Both the position numbers and the translations under genes were made by a program. A stretch of 64,000 nucleotides of DNA from assembly GCA_035606355.1 (NCBI GenBank), contig DATNFO010000040.1, forward strand, positions 62,001 to 126,000, given 5' to 3'. Numbering within the stretch: the first letter of the stretch is position 1; every line of letters starts with the position of its first letter. Under the pieces are notes generated by a model. It was given only the letters and a program-made list of their open reading frames with translations, had not been told where the DNA came from and did not search any database. The stretch comes from Sulfopaludibacter sp035606355. GTDB taxonomy: Bacteria > Acidobacteriota > Terriglobia > Bryobacterales > Bryobacteraceae. Positions 27,343 to 36,573 of the stretch are shown here, piece by piece.

Positions 27343-29676
27343 ATGAAGCTCTTTTGGTGCGCCGCGCTCGCCGCCACCGCTCTTTGCGCGCAGACGTTCA
27401 CGGGCGCCGATGCAATCGACCGGACCATTAACGACGCCGTAGCGCAACACAAAATGCCCGGCGCGGTCCTGGTGATCGGCCATGACGGCCAGGTGGTCTA
27501 CCGGAAGGCGTACGGAAATCGCGCGCTCGTCCCCGCGGTAGAGGCGATGACGGTGGACACGGTTTTCGATCTCGCGTCGCTCACGAAAGTCATCGCCACG
27601 ACCACGAGCCTGATGAAGCTTTTCGACGAGGGCAAGTTCCGGCTCAACGACCCGATCACGCAATACATCCCGGAGTTCGAAGGGGGCAAGAGCACCATTA
27701 CCATTCGCAACCTGATGACCCATTTTTCCGGACTGCGCCCCGACCTGACGCTGTCGCCCGCCTGGAGCGGCTACGAAACGGGCATGAAGATGGCGTATGC
27801 CGAGATGCCGGCGAATCCGCCGGGCACGCACTTCCTGTATAGCGACATCAATTTTGAATTGCTCGGCGAACTGGTGCACCGCCTCAGCGGGGAAATGCTG
27901 AATGCCTACGCGCGCCAGAATATTTTCCTGCCGCTGGGGATGAAGGATACGATGTTCCTGCCGCCGGTGTCTATGCTTGCGCGCATCGCGCCGACACAGC
28001 GCGACCCGCTCAACGGCGTTCCGCTGCGCGGCGTAGTGCACGATCCGACGGCTCGGTACATGGGCGGCGTAGCGGGGCACGCGGGTTTGTTTTCGACCGC
28101 CGATGACCTTTCCCGGTTTGCGCAGATGCTCATCAATGGGGGCACGCTCGATGGCGTGAAGATCGCGAGCGCGCTGACGGTGGAGAAATTCACGGAGCCG
28201 CAGAGCCCCGCCGATCAGCCTATTCTGCGCGGTCTGGGGTGGGATATCGATTCGCCGTTCTCCAGCAATCGCGGCGAGTTGTTTCCGATCGGCTCGTTTG
28301 GACACACGGGCTTCACGGGCACGTCAATCTGGATCGACCCATCGACGAAGAGCTACGTCATTTTGCTGACGAACGCGGTGCATCCGGACGGGCATGGGAG
28401 TGTGGTGGCGCTGCGCACGAAGGTGGCGACGATCGCCGCGGCGTCGCTGGGCATTCCCTCTCAAGGTGTGACGCTTACGGGCTATGACGAAACGCTGGCG
28501 GCGGCGGGGTTCCGGCGCGAAGAGAATCGCACGGGCGCGACAAAGACGGGACTGGATGTGCTGGAGTCGCAGGGCTTCCGGCCGTTCGCGGGAAAGCGGA
28601 TCGGGCTGATCACGAATCAGACGGGCCTGGACGCCGCGGGCCGCCGGAACATCGACGTGATGGTGCAGGCCGGCGTGAAGATCGGCGCGCTGTTTTCGCC
28701 CGAGCACGGCTTCGGCGGGGTGGAGGACCGGCCGGGTATTGAGGACGCGGTGGACAAGGCGACGGGGCTGAAGATCTACAGCCTGTACGGCAAAACGAAC
28801 CGGCCGACGCCCGAGATGCTGCAGGGTCTGGACGCGCTGGTGTTCGACATTCAGGACGTGGGCGCCCGGTTCTACACGTACGAGACCACGATGAGCTATT
28901 GCATGGAAGCCGCGGCGAAAGCGGGCATTCCGTATTACGTGCTGGACCGGCCGAATCCGGTATCGGGAGTGCATGTGGAAGGTCCGCTGCTGGATGCTTC
29001 GAATACCAGTTTTGTGGGTTCGTTCGCGGGGCTTCCGACGCGGCATGGCATGACGATGGGCGAGCTTGCGCAAATGTTCAATGTGGAAAAGAAGATCGGC
29101 GCCAATCTCACAGTGATCCGGATGGAGGATTGGCATCGGGGCGATTGGTTCGACAATACGGGCCTGCCGTGGATCAATCCGTCGCCGAATATGCGGAGCT
29201 TGAATGCGGCGACACTGTACCCGGGGCTCTGCTTTCTGGAGTTCGCGAAGAATTTTTCGATGGGTCGCGGGACGGATGCTCCGTTCGAGCAGGTGGGCGC
29301 GGATTTCATCAAAGGGCGTGAGCTTGCGGAGTATCTCAATAAGAGGCTGATTCCGGGAGTTCGCGTTTATGCGACGACGTTTACTCCCACGGAATCGAAT
29401 TTCAAGGGCGTGCAGATTCAGGGCGTCCGGTTTGTGATTACGAATCGTGATGTATTCGATTCGACGCGTTTGGGGCTGGAGCTGGCGAGCGCGATTCAGG
29501 AGTTGTACGCCGGAAGGATCGATCTGGCCGGCGGCAAACGCTTGATTGGCAGCAACGACGCGATCCGCCGGCTGAAGGCAGGGGAAAGCGCCCGCACGAT
29601 TCAGGCGAGCTGGCAGGACGCTTTGAACGCGTTCCTGGCGACGCGTGAAAAATACCTTCTTTACAAACAGCAGTAG
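27343..29676 (+). CDS. Serine hydrolase (beta-lactamase class C-like) fused to NamZ-type (DUF1343) muramidase domain
   Basis: About 777 residues. I prefer the ATG at 27343 (MKLFWCAALAATALCA signal peptide); an in-frame ATG at 27331 adds four residues. Counting from 27331, the first domain has the serine nucleophile motif S83-L-T-K86, Y170-S-D172 in place of YxN, and H325-T-G327. The second domain (about 407-781; FAGKRIGLITNQTGLD, FSPEHGFGG, FDIQDVGARFYTYETTM, VEGPLLD) is DUF1343. Its founding member NamZ is an exo-beta-N-acetylmuramidase in peptidoglycan recycling. A combined peptidase/esterase plus muramidase acting on cell wall in the periplasm is likely. Confidence 0.87.
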   Translation: MKLFWCAALAATALCAQTFTGADAIDRTINDAVAQHKMPGAVLVIGHDGQVVYRKAYGNRALVPAVEAMTVDTVFDLASLTKVIATTTSLMKLFDEGKFRLNDPITQYIPEFEGGKSTITIRNLMTHFSGLRPDLTLSPAWSGYETGMKMAYAEMPANPPGTHFLYSDINFELLGELVHRLSGEMLNAYARQNIFLPLGMKDTMFLPPVSMLARIAPTQRDPLNGVPLRGVVHDPTARYMGGVAGHAGLFSTADDLSRFAQMLINGGTLDGVKIASALTVEKFTEPQSPADQPILRGLGWDIDSPFSSNRGELFPIGSFGHTGFTGTSIWIDPSTKSYVILLTNAVHPDGHGSVVALRTKVATIAAASLGIPSQGVTLTGYDETLAAAGFRREENRTGATKTGLDVLESQGFRPFAGKRIGLITNQTGLDAAGRRNIDVMVQAGVKIGALFSPEHGFGGVEDRPGIEDAVDKATGLKIYSLYGKTNRPTPEMLQGLDALVFDIQDVGARFYTYETTMSYCMEAAAKAGIPYYVLDRPNPVSGVHVEGPLLDASNTSFVGSFAGLPTRHGMTMGELAQMFNVEKKIGANLTVIRMEDWHRGDWFDNTGLPWINPSPNMRSLNAATLYPGLCFLEFAKNFSMGRGTDAPFEQVGADFIKGRELAEYLNKRLIPGVRVYATTFTPTESNFKGVQIQGVRFVITNRDVFDSTRLGLELASAIQELYAGRIDLAGGKRLIGSNDAIRRLKAGESARTIQASWQDALNAFLATREKYLLYKQQ

Positions 29677-29768
29677 TAGGTACCGGCCTCCCGGCCGGTA
29701 CAAGGCGACCGGAGGTCGCCCGGCGAGCTCCGCTCGCCTGCAACCGGTCAGGAGACCGGTCGCTACGT
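29677..29768. repeat. Palindromic repeat cluster, family B copy 3
   Basis: It begins with TAG directly after the stop. TACCGGCCTCCCGGCCGGTA is followed by GGCGACCGGAGGTCGCC, GGCGAGCTCCGCTCGCC and ACCGGTCAGGAGACCGGT, then CGCTACG. There are four consecutive palindromes with no coding frame. Confidence 0.75.
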
Positions 29769-29827
29769 CCGCATCACGTCGATGATAGAAACTATCGGGC
29801 CGCGAAGCGAATGTCCAAAGTCGCCAC

Positions 29828-32800
29828 TTACTTGAAGTGCATGTCCAGGAAATTGAGGAAGATTTCCCAATCGCCGGGGAGGGTTCCGTGTCCGCCGATA
29901 TGCATGAAGTAGCCGATGTCGTGCAGAATCGGAACTCCGGGCGGGGGCCAGACATCGGTGCCGAGTCCCTGTTTACCGAAGAGCTGGTAGACAGGTTCGG
30001 CCGCGACGGCGGAGAGGAACTCTCCTTTCGGGTCTGACCAAAAATCCGTCGAGCCCGTTTGCAGGAGCACGGGGCGCGGCGCCATCAACGCGACTAATTC
30101 ATGCGCGTCCACAGGCAACTGGTCCACGTGCTGCGCGTAATCGGCATATTTGGCGGTGAACTGATACGGATATCTCGTGTGCTCGACGAGATGCGCGATG
30201 GTTTCGCCGTACGTGCGGCGGCTCAGCGCCGCGCCGCCTTCTCCGGAGCAACTGGCGATGGTGAGGGCGAAGCGCGAGTCGCGGGCGCCGGCCCACATCA
30301 CGGTCTTGCCGAGGCGCGAAACGCCGTAAATCGCGACGTGTTTGGAATCGACGCCGCTATCGGTTTCCAGGTAATCCATTGCGCGGCTGAGTCCCCAGGC
30401 CCATGCGCCGATCGCGCCCCAGGTGTCTTTGTAGATGCCGCGCACGCCGAGCGACTCGCCGCCGAGGAAGTCGGGATCCACGTCGCCGTAGTAGAAGGTT
30501 GCGACGCCGTAGCCGCGCTCGAGCAGCGGCTTGACGTTGAGGCGTCCGATGCCGAAACGCGGAGCGGGCACTCGCTTCTTATCGCGGCCCCACACCTCGC
30601 CCTGCTTCACGCCGGGGTCATCGACCGTGCTGGAGTTCGCCGAAAATGCGATCTGCAGGAGCAGCGGGGCAGGCTTGCCGCTTTTCGCGGGCAGATATTC
30701 GAGCAGGTCTATCTTCGGCCCGTTCTTATCGGCGGATAAGTAGATGGTGATCTGCTTGCGCGTGGCGAGCCCGTCAAATACCGGTGTGCCCTTTTCGAAA
30801 ACATCGAAGCTCATCCCCGCGGGCCGGCCCGGCGCGTGCCCGTATTCATTGGCTTCGAACAGCTTGATGAGCTCGGGACGGCGCTTTTCGGTCCACGTCT
30901 TCGCGTCCTTGACCGGCTGGCCGTTTTCCAAGCGTAGCGCATCGGGGAGCTTGTAAGTGCCGACCTTCTCCTCGTCGTAATTCACATGGATGCCGGCGAT
31001 CTCGTCGCGCTCTCCCTGCGGAGAAGGAGTAATGGCGACGAGCGTCACCGGACCGATGAGGCCCGAAGGCACGGTGGAGGGAATGCGTCCGGGAAACTCG
31101 TTTGTGACGCGAACCTCCACGTCATTGGCCCCGCTATGAATTGCGCCCGTGACATCGACCGCGTATGGCGGCTTCCACAGCACGCCGAAGTTTTTGCCGT
31201 TGACGATCACTTCGGCGATATCGCGGATTTCGCCCAAATCCAATTCCAGCCGCGCGCCGCCGGGGATGGCAGGCACCGTGAGGGTTTTGTGGAACGCCTG
31301 AGTGCCCGCGAAGTCCTTGGCGAACGTGTCGGGCGGACCTTCGACTTTGGCGACGATACGGCGACTGACGGGAGCATGGGTGGTCAGCGGACCGGGCCGC
31401 CGGAAGACGACGAACACGGCTTCGCGAGGCGCGAGATGCAGCGGTGTGAGGTCGGCGGGTTCCACGGCGCCGGTATCGGCATGCCACAACTCCGCGGCCT
31501 TGCCGGTGACGCGGAAATGCGGCACAATGTCCTGCGCGGTATCGCTCTGGTTGGCGACGAAATAGATATCGGCATTACCGGCGAGGCGGTGAATCCACGC
31601 GACGTTGCAGGCGCCGCAGTCGAAATCCTTGCCGGCCTTCAGCGCGGCCAGTACTCCTTCGAGCGGCTCATTCCAGAACACGCGCCCTTTGCCGAAATCG
31701 TGATGCAGAACGGAGATACCGTCGGCATCGCCCCACACATCCATGGCGAGCGCCTGCACTTCGCCATCGGCCGTGGGATAGTCCGCGAGGCTCGGCGAGA
31801 GCTTGGGCCGCGGCCCTACGATGGTCGCGCCGGCCGCAACCATCTCGTGCAACTTGCGAGCCACGGGCACGGTCATGCGATCGATCTCCGGCAGCACGAG
31901 CGCGCGATAACGCATGCCGCCTTCGACAGCGATGCTGGCATCGGGCTGGACGGTCATGCGATGCAGCAGCACGTCCGTGTTGACGTAATCGTAATCGTAA
32001 CCGGGAGGCGGGGCGGGCGTGAGTCCCGCGCCCCAGAACGGCATGGTGGAAGGCGCGCCTTCGCGAAGAAGATAGGCCAGATCGGCGACGAAGCGCCCCT
32101 GCTGAAGCATGTACGAAGTTCGAGAGAAGTACGTCATCAACGGCGCGGCCTGGTCAGCCCACGTGATGTTGCGGTTGATGTGCGTGCCGACCATCGTGTT
32201 GCCGGGCTTGGTATCGAGCGGCTGATGCGCGTCCGTGTGGAAGACGAGCCGGTTGATGCCCTGCGCGAACCAATAATCGGCGACCTTCTTCAAGGTGTAC
32301 GGCGATTCGTAACCGCCGCCGGTGAACGCCTCGGCCGCGGCAATCGGTTTCCCGTAAACGTGCGCCGTGCTGGCTGCGCCGCGCACATCCACGTAGTACA
32401 TGCTTTCGGGATGCAGCGCGTGCACCCAGAATTCGGCCATGGGAATTTCCACTTTGCTCTTGTTCAGCAGAGAGTCTTCGAGAATCTCCAGCGCGACGCC
32501 GGAGGCCTCGGCATATACGCCCATGCCGCGCTTGCGCGCCTCCTCGGCCATGACGCCGTAATGGTTGTCCGCCCACATGTCGGCCAGCGTGCGGCGGAAG
32601 TCCCACAGGAAACGGTCGCTGACCTCGGCGCTCCCGACGACGCGACCGGCGAGCACCGGTAGATACGGCGTGGGATCGTAGCCGCGGCGCTTGCGGAACT
32701 CCGAGGCCATTTCCTCGGTCCAGTTTTGCATGCCGGCTTCCCAGCTATCCATCATCAGGTAGCGGAAGCTCTTGCCCATCAGCGGACCGAGCGCTTTGGC

Positions 32801-34099
32801 CAGCGGATCCAGGTATCCGGCGGCGTACTCCTGCATGTGCGCGCGGCTGAGTTTGTCGGCTTCGAAGCCGCTGCCGGAGGGCACGGGCGGCTTGTTGCGC
32901 ATGCCCGTGAGCGAATAGCCCATGCGCAGGATGGTCCATTTACCGGCGGGGACGTCCCAGCGCAGCGTTCCATCGGGGGACATCTTCGCGGTGAGGTTTA
33001 CAATGCCATCGCGTGAAATCGCAGCGCCTGCGCCGGTGGCCGGAGTGGGGCTGGATTCGTACTCGTCGAGCAGGCTGTTGAAGCCTCCCTTTTCCTCCCA
33101 GCGATGCACGCGCGCGCCGGAGTAGAGCTTGGCCTCGCTTAATACGAACTGCTTCGCCGGGACGGTGGGGCCGCCGTGAATGATCGCGGCGGGAGTGAGC
33201 GGCGCGGCAGTGAGTTCGAGCCGGAAGAAGCGCGCGGCAGTTTCCGGGAACGCATACGTGCGGGCCAGCGCTCCGTGATAACCCTGCGGACCAGGGAGCG
33301 CGAGAATCGTGCGCCACGACGAGCCATCGTCACTCGCGAGCAAACGCCCGACCGGAATGCCGCGGCCGCCGAGCGAAATGGCACGCGCGTGAAACGCGGA
33401 CGGGTACTCGTATTGAATCCAGCCGGGGCCCGGAATGGTCGCAGTAGTCATCAAGCTGTCGTCAAGCAGAGGCGCGGCATCAATGGGTCCGGCGCTGGTG
33501 GTGACCTTCGGCGCGAGCTCGGCTTCGGCGGGCGGAGTGGGATAGGCGAGCACCGCGGAATCGGCATAGAAGGTGGGGTCGCCGGGGCGGGCGCCGGCGG
33601 TGGAATCGCGCACCGGTCCGTTGTTCGACGGCGGATGCGGCAACTGTGCGTTGAAACTTCGCGGGCCTTCGATGGTTGTCTCGCTCCAGACAATCTTCTT
33701 CATGGCCTGCTCGGGTTTAACCCAGGGTCCGCCGGTCTCGCTCCAGCCGGGAGAACTGAAGATCGCCATCTCGAGCCCGAGGCGGTCCGCTTCACTTGCC
33801 GCGTGGCGTACGGCGTCGTACCATTCGGGCGAGCCGAAGAAGATTTTCTTGTCGACGGTTTGCCCGCTGCCTGACGCGACGTCGGCGAGTTGGAAACCGC
33901 CGATACCTACGCGCTTCATCCATTCGAGATCTTTGGTGATGCCTTGTTTGGTGACGTTGCCGTTGGTCCAGTGCCACCACGTGCGCGGCTTGGCCGTATC
34001 GGGCGGATTGTGGAAGCCCTGCTCCAGCGCGTCGCCGGGCGCCTGGGCTCGAAGCAGTGTCAGAGCGGCGAGCGCGCTAACTCGCGCACAGCTCCGCAA
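29828..34099 (-). CDS. GH106 (alpha-L-rhamnosidase-like) fused to CE15 (glucuronoyl esterase-like)
   Basis: About 1423 residues. I chose the TTG at 34099 because it begins a signal peptide (RSCARVSALAALTLLRAQA); it overlaps the upstream gene by 23 bases. Residues of about 20-1025 match GH106 (RTWWHWTNGNVTKQGITKDL, GIGGFQLADVASGSG, AIFSSPGWSETGGPWV). From about 1030 to the end is a CE15 alpha/beta-hydrolase: nucleophile Ser1261 in GVSRLGK, then ASCSGEGGAALSRR, and His1404 in HIGGHG. GH106 enzymes remove rhamnose from pectic and other glycans. CE15 enzymes cleave glucuronoyl esters of lignin-carbohydrate links or related uronate esters. The fusion suggests attack on a complex rhamnose/uronate-containing glycan. 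Confidence 0.87.
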   Translation of the reverse strand: MRSCARVSALAALTLLRAQAPGDALEQGFHNPPDTAKPRTWWHWTNGNVTKQGITKDLEWMKRVGIGGFQLADVASGSGQTVDKKIFFGSPEWYDAVRHAASEADRLGLEMAIFSSPGWSETGGPWVKPEQAMKKIVWSETTIEGPRSFNAQLPHPPSNNGPVRDSTAGARPGDPTFYADSAVLAYPTPPAEAELAPKVTTSAGPIDAAPLLDDSLMTTATIPGPGWIQYEYPSAFHARAISLGGRGIPVGRLLASDDGSSWRTILALPGPQGYHGALARTYAFPETAARFFRLELTAAPLTPAAIIHGGPTVPAKQFVLSEAKLYSGARVHRWEEKGGFNSLLDEYESSPTPATGAGAAISRDGIVNLTAKMSPDGTLRWDVPAGKWTILRMGYSLTGMRNKPPVPSGSGFEADKLSRAHMQEYAAGYLDPLAKALGPLMGKSFRYLMMDSWEAGMQNWTEEMASEFRKRRGYDPTPYLPVLAGRVVGSAEVSDRFLWDFRRTLADMWADNHYGVMAEEARKRGMGVYAEASGVALEILEDSLLNKSKVEIPMAEFWVHALHPESMYYVDVRGAASTAHVYGKPIAAAEAFTGGGYESPYTLKKVADYWFAQGINRLVFHTDAHQPLDTKPGNTMVGTHINRNITWADQAAPLMTYFSRTSYMLQQGRFVADLAYLLREGAPSTMPFWGAGLTPAPPPGYDYDYVNTDVLLHRMTVQPDASIAVEGGMRYRALVLPEIDRMTVPVARKLHEMVAAGATIVGPRPKLSPSLADYPTADGEVQALAMDVWGDADGISVLHHDFGKGRVFWNEPLEGVLAALKAGKDFDCGACNVAWIHRLAGNADIYFVANQSDTAQDIVPHFRVTGKAAELWHADTGAVEPADLTPLHLAPREAVFVVFRRPGPLTTHAPVSRRIVAKVEGPPDTFAKDFAGTQAFHKTLTVPAIPGGARLELDLGEIRDIAEVIVNGKNFGVLWKPPYAVDVTGAIHSGANDVEVRVTNEFPGRIPSTVPSGLIGPVTLVAITPSPQGERDEIAGIHVNYDEEKVGTYKLPDALRLENGQPVKDAKTWTEKRRPELIKLFEANEYGHAPGRPAGMSFDVFEKGTPVFDGLATRKQITIYLSADKNGPKIDLLEYLPAKSGKPAPLLLQIAFSANSSTVDDPGVKQGEVWGRDKKRVPAPRFGIGRLNVKPLLERGYGVATFYYGDVDPDFLGGESLGVRGIYKDTWGAIGAWAWGLSRAMDYLETDSGVDSKHVAIYGVSRLGKTVMWAGARDSRFALTIASCSGEGGAALSRRTYGETIAHLVEHTRYPYQFTAKYADYAQHVDQLPVDAHELVALMAPRPVLLQTGSTDFWSDPKGEFLSAVAAEPVYQLFGKQGLGTDVWPPPGVPILHDIGYFMHIGGHGTLPGDWEIFLNFLDMHFK

Positions 34100-35015
34100 A
34101 CTTCGCCAGATCGATACATCCGCCTGAGACAATTGCCACCACCTTTCCGCTGCCTGCGCGTCCGCTGACGGCCGCCGCGACGGCACAGGCCGAGGCGCCT
34201 TCTACGATAACGCGATTTCGCTCCGCCACAAGCTTCATTGCGGCCGCCGCTTCGGCAAGCGTGACCACGATGGAGCCGGCGAGCAGGGTGCGCGCCTGCT
34301 CGAAGAGATTTGCGAAGACCATACGGCTGCCGATGCCGTCCACAAAGCTGGGCTGATACTCGACGGTGCGCGGTTCGCCGGCGGCCAGGGAAGCGGCGAG
34401 CGGCGCGGCTGTTTCAATTTCCGCCGCGTAGACTGTCACGTGCGGCGCGCGCTCGAGCATCACGGCCGCGATGCCGAGGGAGAGTCCGCCGCCGCCCCAC
34501 GGCACGACTACCGCGTCTATCTCCGAAAGGTCTTCCAGGATTTCGAGGGCGATGGTGCCGTTGCCGGCCATCACGTCGGCGTCGTCGAACGCATGAATGA
34601 AGGTGGCGTCGACGCCGGGGTAGCCGCGCCGTTCGAAGGTGCTCCACCATTCGGCGAACGGCGCTTTAATAATGCGGCCGCCGAGACGTTCGACGGCTGC
34701 GAGCTTCGTTTGCGGAGCGGTATCGGGTGTGACTACCGTGGCGGGAATGCCGCGCCGGCGCGCGCAGAACGAGACTGCCTGGGCCATGTTGCCGGCTGAT
34801 GCCGTGAGAACGCCGCGAGCTAGTTTTTCGGCCGGCGTTTTGGCCATCACGTTGGCCGCGCCGCGGATTTTGAAACTTCCGATGGGCTGCAGATTTTCGA
34901 GCTTGAGATAGACCTGGGCGAACGTGTCGGCATTCAGCGCAATTAAAGGCGTACGGACCGCCACACCCGCGATGTTACGGCGCGCCTCTTCCACCTGAGC
35001 AAGGGTAACCGGCAT
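34077..35015 (-). CDS. PLP-dependent threonine/serine dehydratase family protein
   Basis: 312 residues, the usual length of catabolic threonine dehydratase or serine racemase without a regulatory ACT domain. The PLP lysine lies in IGSFKIRGAANV. The phosphate loop is GGGGLSLG, and SAGNMAQAVS supplies the substrate-binding asparagine loop. The likely reaction is beta-elimination of an amino or hydroxyamino acid; substrate is uncertain. It is first in a minus-strand pair with the GH106-CE15 gene, which starts inside its 3' end. It is divergent from the DUF1015 gene by 34 bases. Confidence 0.82.
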   Translation of the reverse strand: MPVTLAQVEEARRNIAGVAVRTPLIALNADTFAQVYLKLENLQPIGSFKIRGAANVMAKTPAEKLARGVLTASAGNMAQAVSFCARRRGIPATVVTPDTAPQTKLAAVERLGGRIIKAPFAEWWSTFERRGYPGVDATFIHAFDDADVMAGNGTIALEILEDLSEIDAVVVPWGGGGLSLGIAAVMLERAPHVTVYAAEIETAAPLAASLAAGEPRTVEYQPSFVDGIGSRMVFANLFEQARTLLAGSIVVTLAEAAAAMKLVAERNRVIVEGASACAVAAAVSGRAGSGKVVAIVSGGCIDLAKFAELCAS

Positions 35016-35049
35016 GCCATCATCTTACTTTGGATTGGTATCCTGAAGC

Positions 35050-36282
35050 TTGGCAAAAATCTATCCATTTCAACCGTTCCGCTACTCCGAAAAAGCGGGT
35101 CCGCTGGCGAATCTGGTAACGCAGCCGTATGACAAGATTTCGCCTGAGATGCAACAGCACTATCTGTCGGCGAGTCCGTACAACTTGGTGCGCGTGATTC
35201 TGGGCGAGAAGAAGCCCGCCGACAACGATGGCGACAACGTCTACACGCGCGCCGCGGCATTTCTGAACGAGTGGATCGCGAGCGGCATTCTGGCGCAGGA
35301 TCAGGAGCCCGCCGTGTTCCCGTACTTCCAGGAATTCCGGGTGGACGAAACGGGCGAGCGGCTTACGCGCAAGGGCTTCATCGCGCTGGGCCCTGTGGAG
35401 GATTATTCCACCGGCGTGGTGCACCGGCACGAGCAGACGCTCTCCGGGCCGAAGAAGGATCGACTGGAACTGCTGCGCCACACGCACGCGCACTTCGGCC
35501 AGATCTTCATGTTGTATCCGGATCCGGACGGAGCGATCGACGCCCTGTTGGACGAAGCCGCGAAATCCGCGCCGGTGGCGGAGGTGACGGACGAGTACGG
35601 CGTGGCGCATCGCGTGTGGAAAATCGCCGGGGCCGGGAAGATTCAGCAACTGATGGCCGACAAGAAGCTGCTGATCGCGGACGGTCACCATCGCTACGAG
35701 ACCGCGCTGGCGTTTCGCAAAGAGAATCCGAATCTGCCCGGCACGGATCGCGTGATGATGACATTCGTCAATATGCACTCGGCCGGGCTGCGCATTTTGG
35801 CGACGCATCGGCTGGTGAGCGGCGTTCCGGCGGACGGTTTTCCGGACGAATTTCTGCGCACCGCGGCCGACGATTTTAAAGTGGACGAGATTGAGTCCGT
35901 GGATCGGCTGGCGGCGATGTGGAAGGAATGCCCGGAGCGTACGATCATCGGCGCGGCGATCGGGAATCGCTTGTTCTCGATGGAAGAGCGCGATGCGCGC
36001 AACGAACTCGATATCAAAGTGCTGCATGAGCAGATTCTCGGTAAGGTGCTGGGGATCGGCGAAGAGGCGGTGCGGGATGAGAAGCACCTGCGGTACATGC
36101 GCGGGATCGATAAAGCGATCGCGGAAGCGCGCGAGGGACGAGCGCAGATCGCGTTTCTGTTGAAGCCGACGCGGATTGAGCAGGTCGCGGAGATTTCGTT
36201 CGGCGGCGGGGTGATGCCTCAAAAGTCCACGGATTTTTATCCGAAGGTTTTGTCGGGGCTGACGATTTATAAGGTGGATTGA
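35050..36282 (+). CDS. DUF1015 family protein
   Basis: 410 residues from a TTG start (AKIYPFQPFRYS). Hallmarks of DUF1015 are visible: LVTQPYDKISPEMQ near the N-terminus, YNLVRVILGE, VVHRHEQTLSGPKKDR, IADGHHRYETAL and a late HEQILGKVLGI region. This family of cytosolic proteins is widespread and uncharacterised. It is sometimes found near serine or phosphoglycerate metabolism genes. Here it is divergent from a serine/threonine dehydratase-like gene, which is compatible with that but not proof. No signal peptide or membrane segment. Confidence 0.85.
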   Translation: MAKIYPFQPFRYSEKAGPLANLVTQPYDKISPEMQQHYLSASPYNLVRVILGEKKPADNDGDNVYTRAAAFLNEWIASGILAQDQEPAVFPYFQEFRVDETGERLTRKGFIALGPVEDYSTGVVHRHEQTLSGPKKDRLELLRHTHAHFGQIFMLYPDPDGAIDALLDEAAKSAPVAEVTDEYGVAHRVWKIAGAGKIQQLMADKKLLIADGHHRYETALAFRKENPNLPGTDRVMMTFVNMHSAGLRILATHRLVSGVPADGFPDEFLRTAADDFKVDEIESVDRLAAMWKECPERTIIGAAIGNRLFSMEERDARNELDIKVLHEQILGKVLGIGEEAVRDEKHLRYMRGIDKAIAEAREGRAQIAFLLKPTRIEQVAEISFGGGVMPQKSTDFYPKVLSGLTIYKVD

Positions 36283-36293
36283 GGATCGTTTAC

Positions 36294-36491
36294 CGTCGCG
36301 CTCCATTCGCCTTTCGATGCCTTTTACGGCTCCCTGACGGGCCTTTTTGCCGCATTCAAACGCACTCGCATCCCCGGCACCTTTTACCGCTCCCTTACGG
36401 TCACGGCTCCGTATGTAGCTGATTCTACTAACGGAGCCGCGACCGTCAGGGAGCGGTAAACGGTGCGTCGAAAGGCGGATGGAGCGCGACG
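36294..36491. repeat. MITE-like element, family D, with terminal inverted repeats
   Basis: A 198-base element. The left end 36294-36320 (CGTCGCGCTCCATTCGCC...) and the right end 36465-36491 (...GATGGAGCGCGACG) are inverted copies with 25 of 27 matches. Similarity continues inward to a CCTGACGG motif. Inside lies a hairpin with 30-base arms at 36383-36412 and 36431-36460 (28 of 30 complementary) and an 18-base loop. No target duplication is obvious. No coding capacity. It is related to 18288-18600. A decayed unit follows at 36492-36566 (CACGGTGGCGGCTCC, ACGGAGCGGCAAA). Confidence 0.8.
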
Positions 36492-36573
36492 AGAACAGCA
36501 GCCGCATTTCTTCACAATTCCTCACGGTGGCGGCTCCTATCGGAATCATATACGGAGCGGCAAATCACCCTGG

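Noticed and set aside
27286..28305. N-terminal extension of the porin gene by about 340 codons
   Set aside because: It is antisense to the serine hydrolase-NamZ gene; the signal peptide begins at 27285.
36294..36491. Insertion sequence
   Set aside because: Too short and without coding capacity; only a non-autonomous element is supported.
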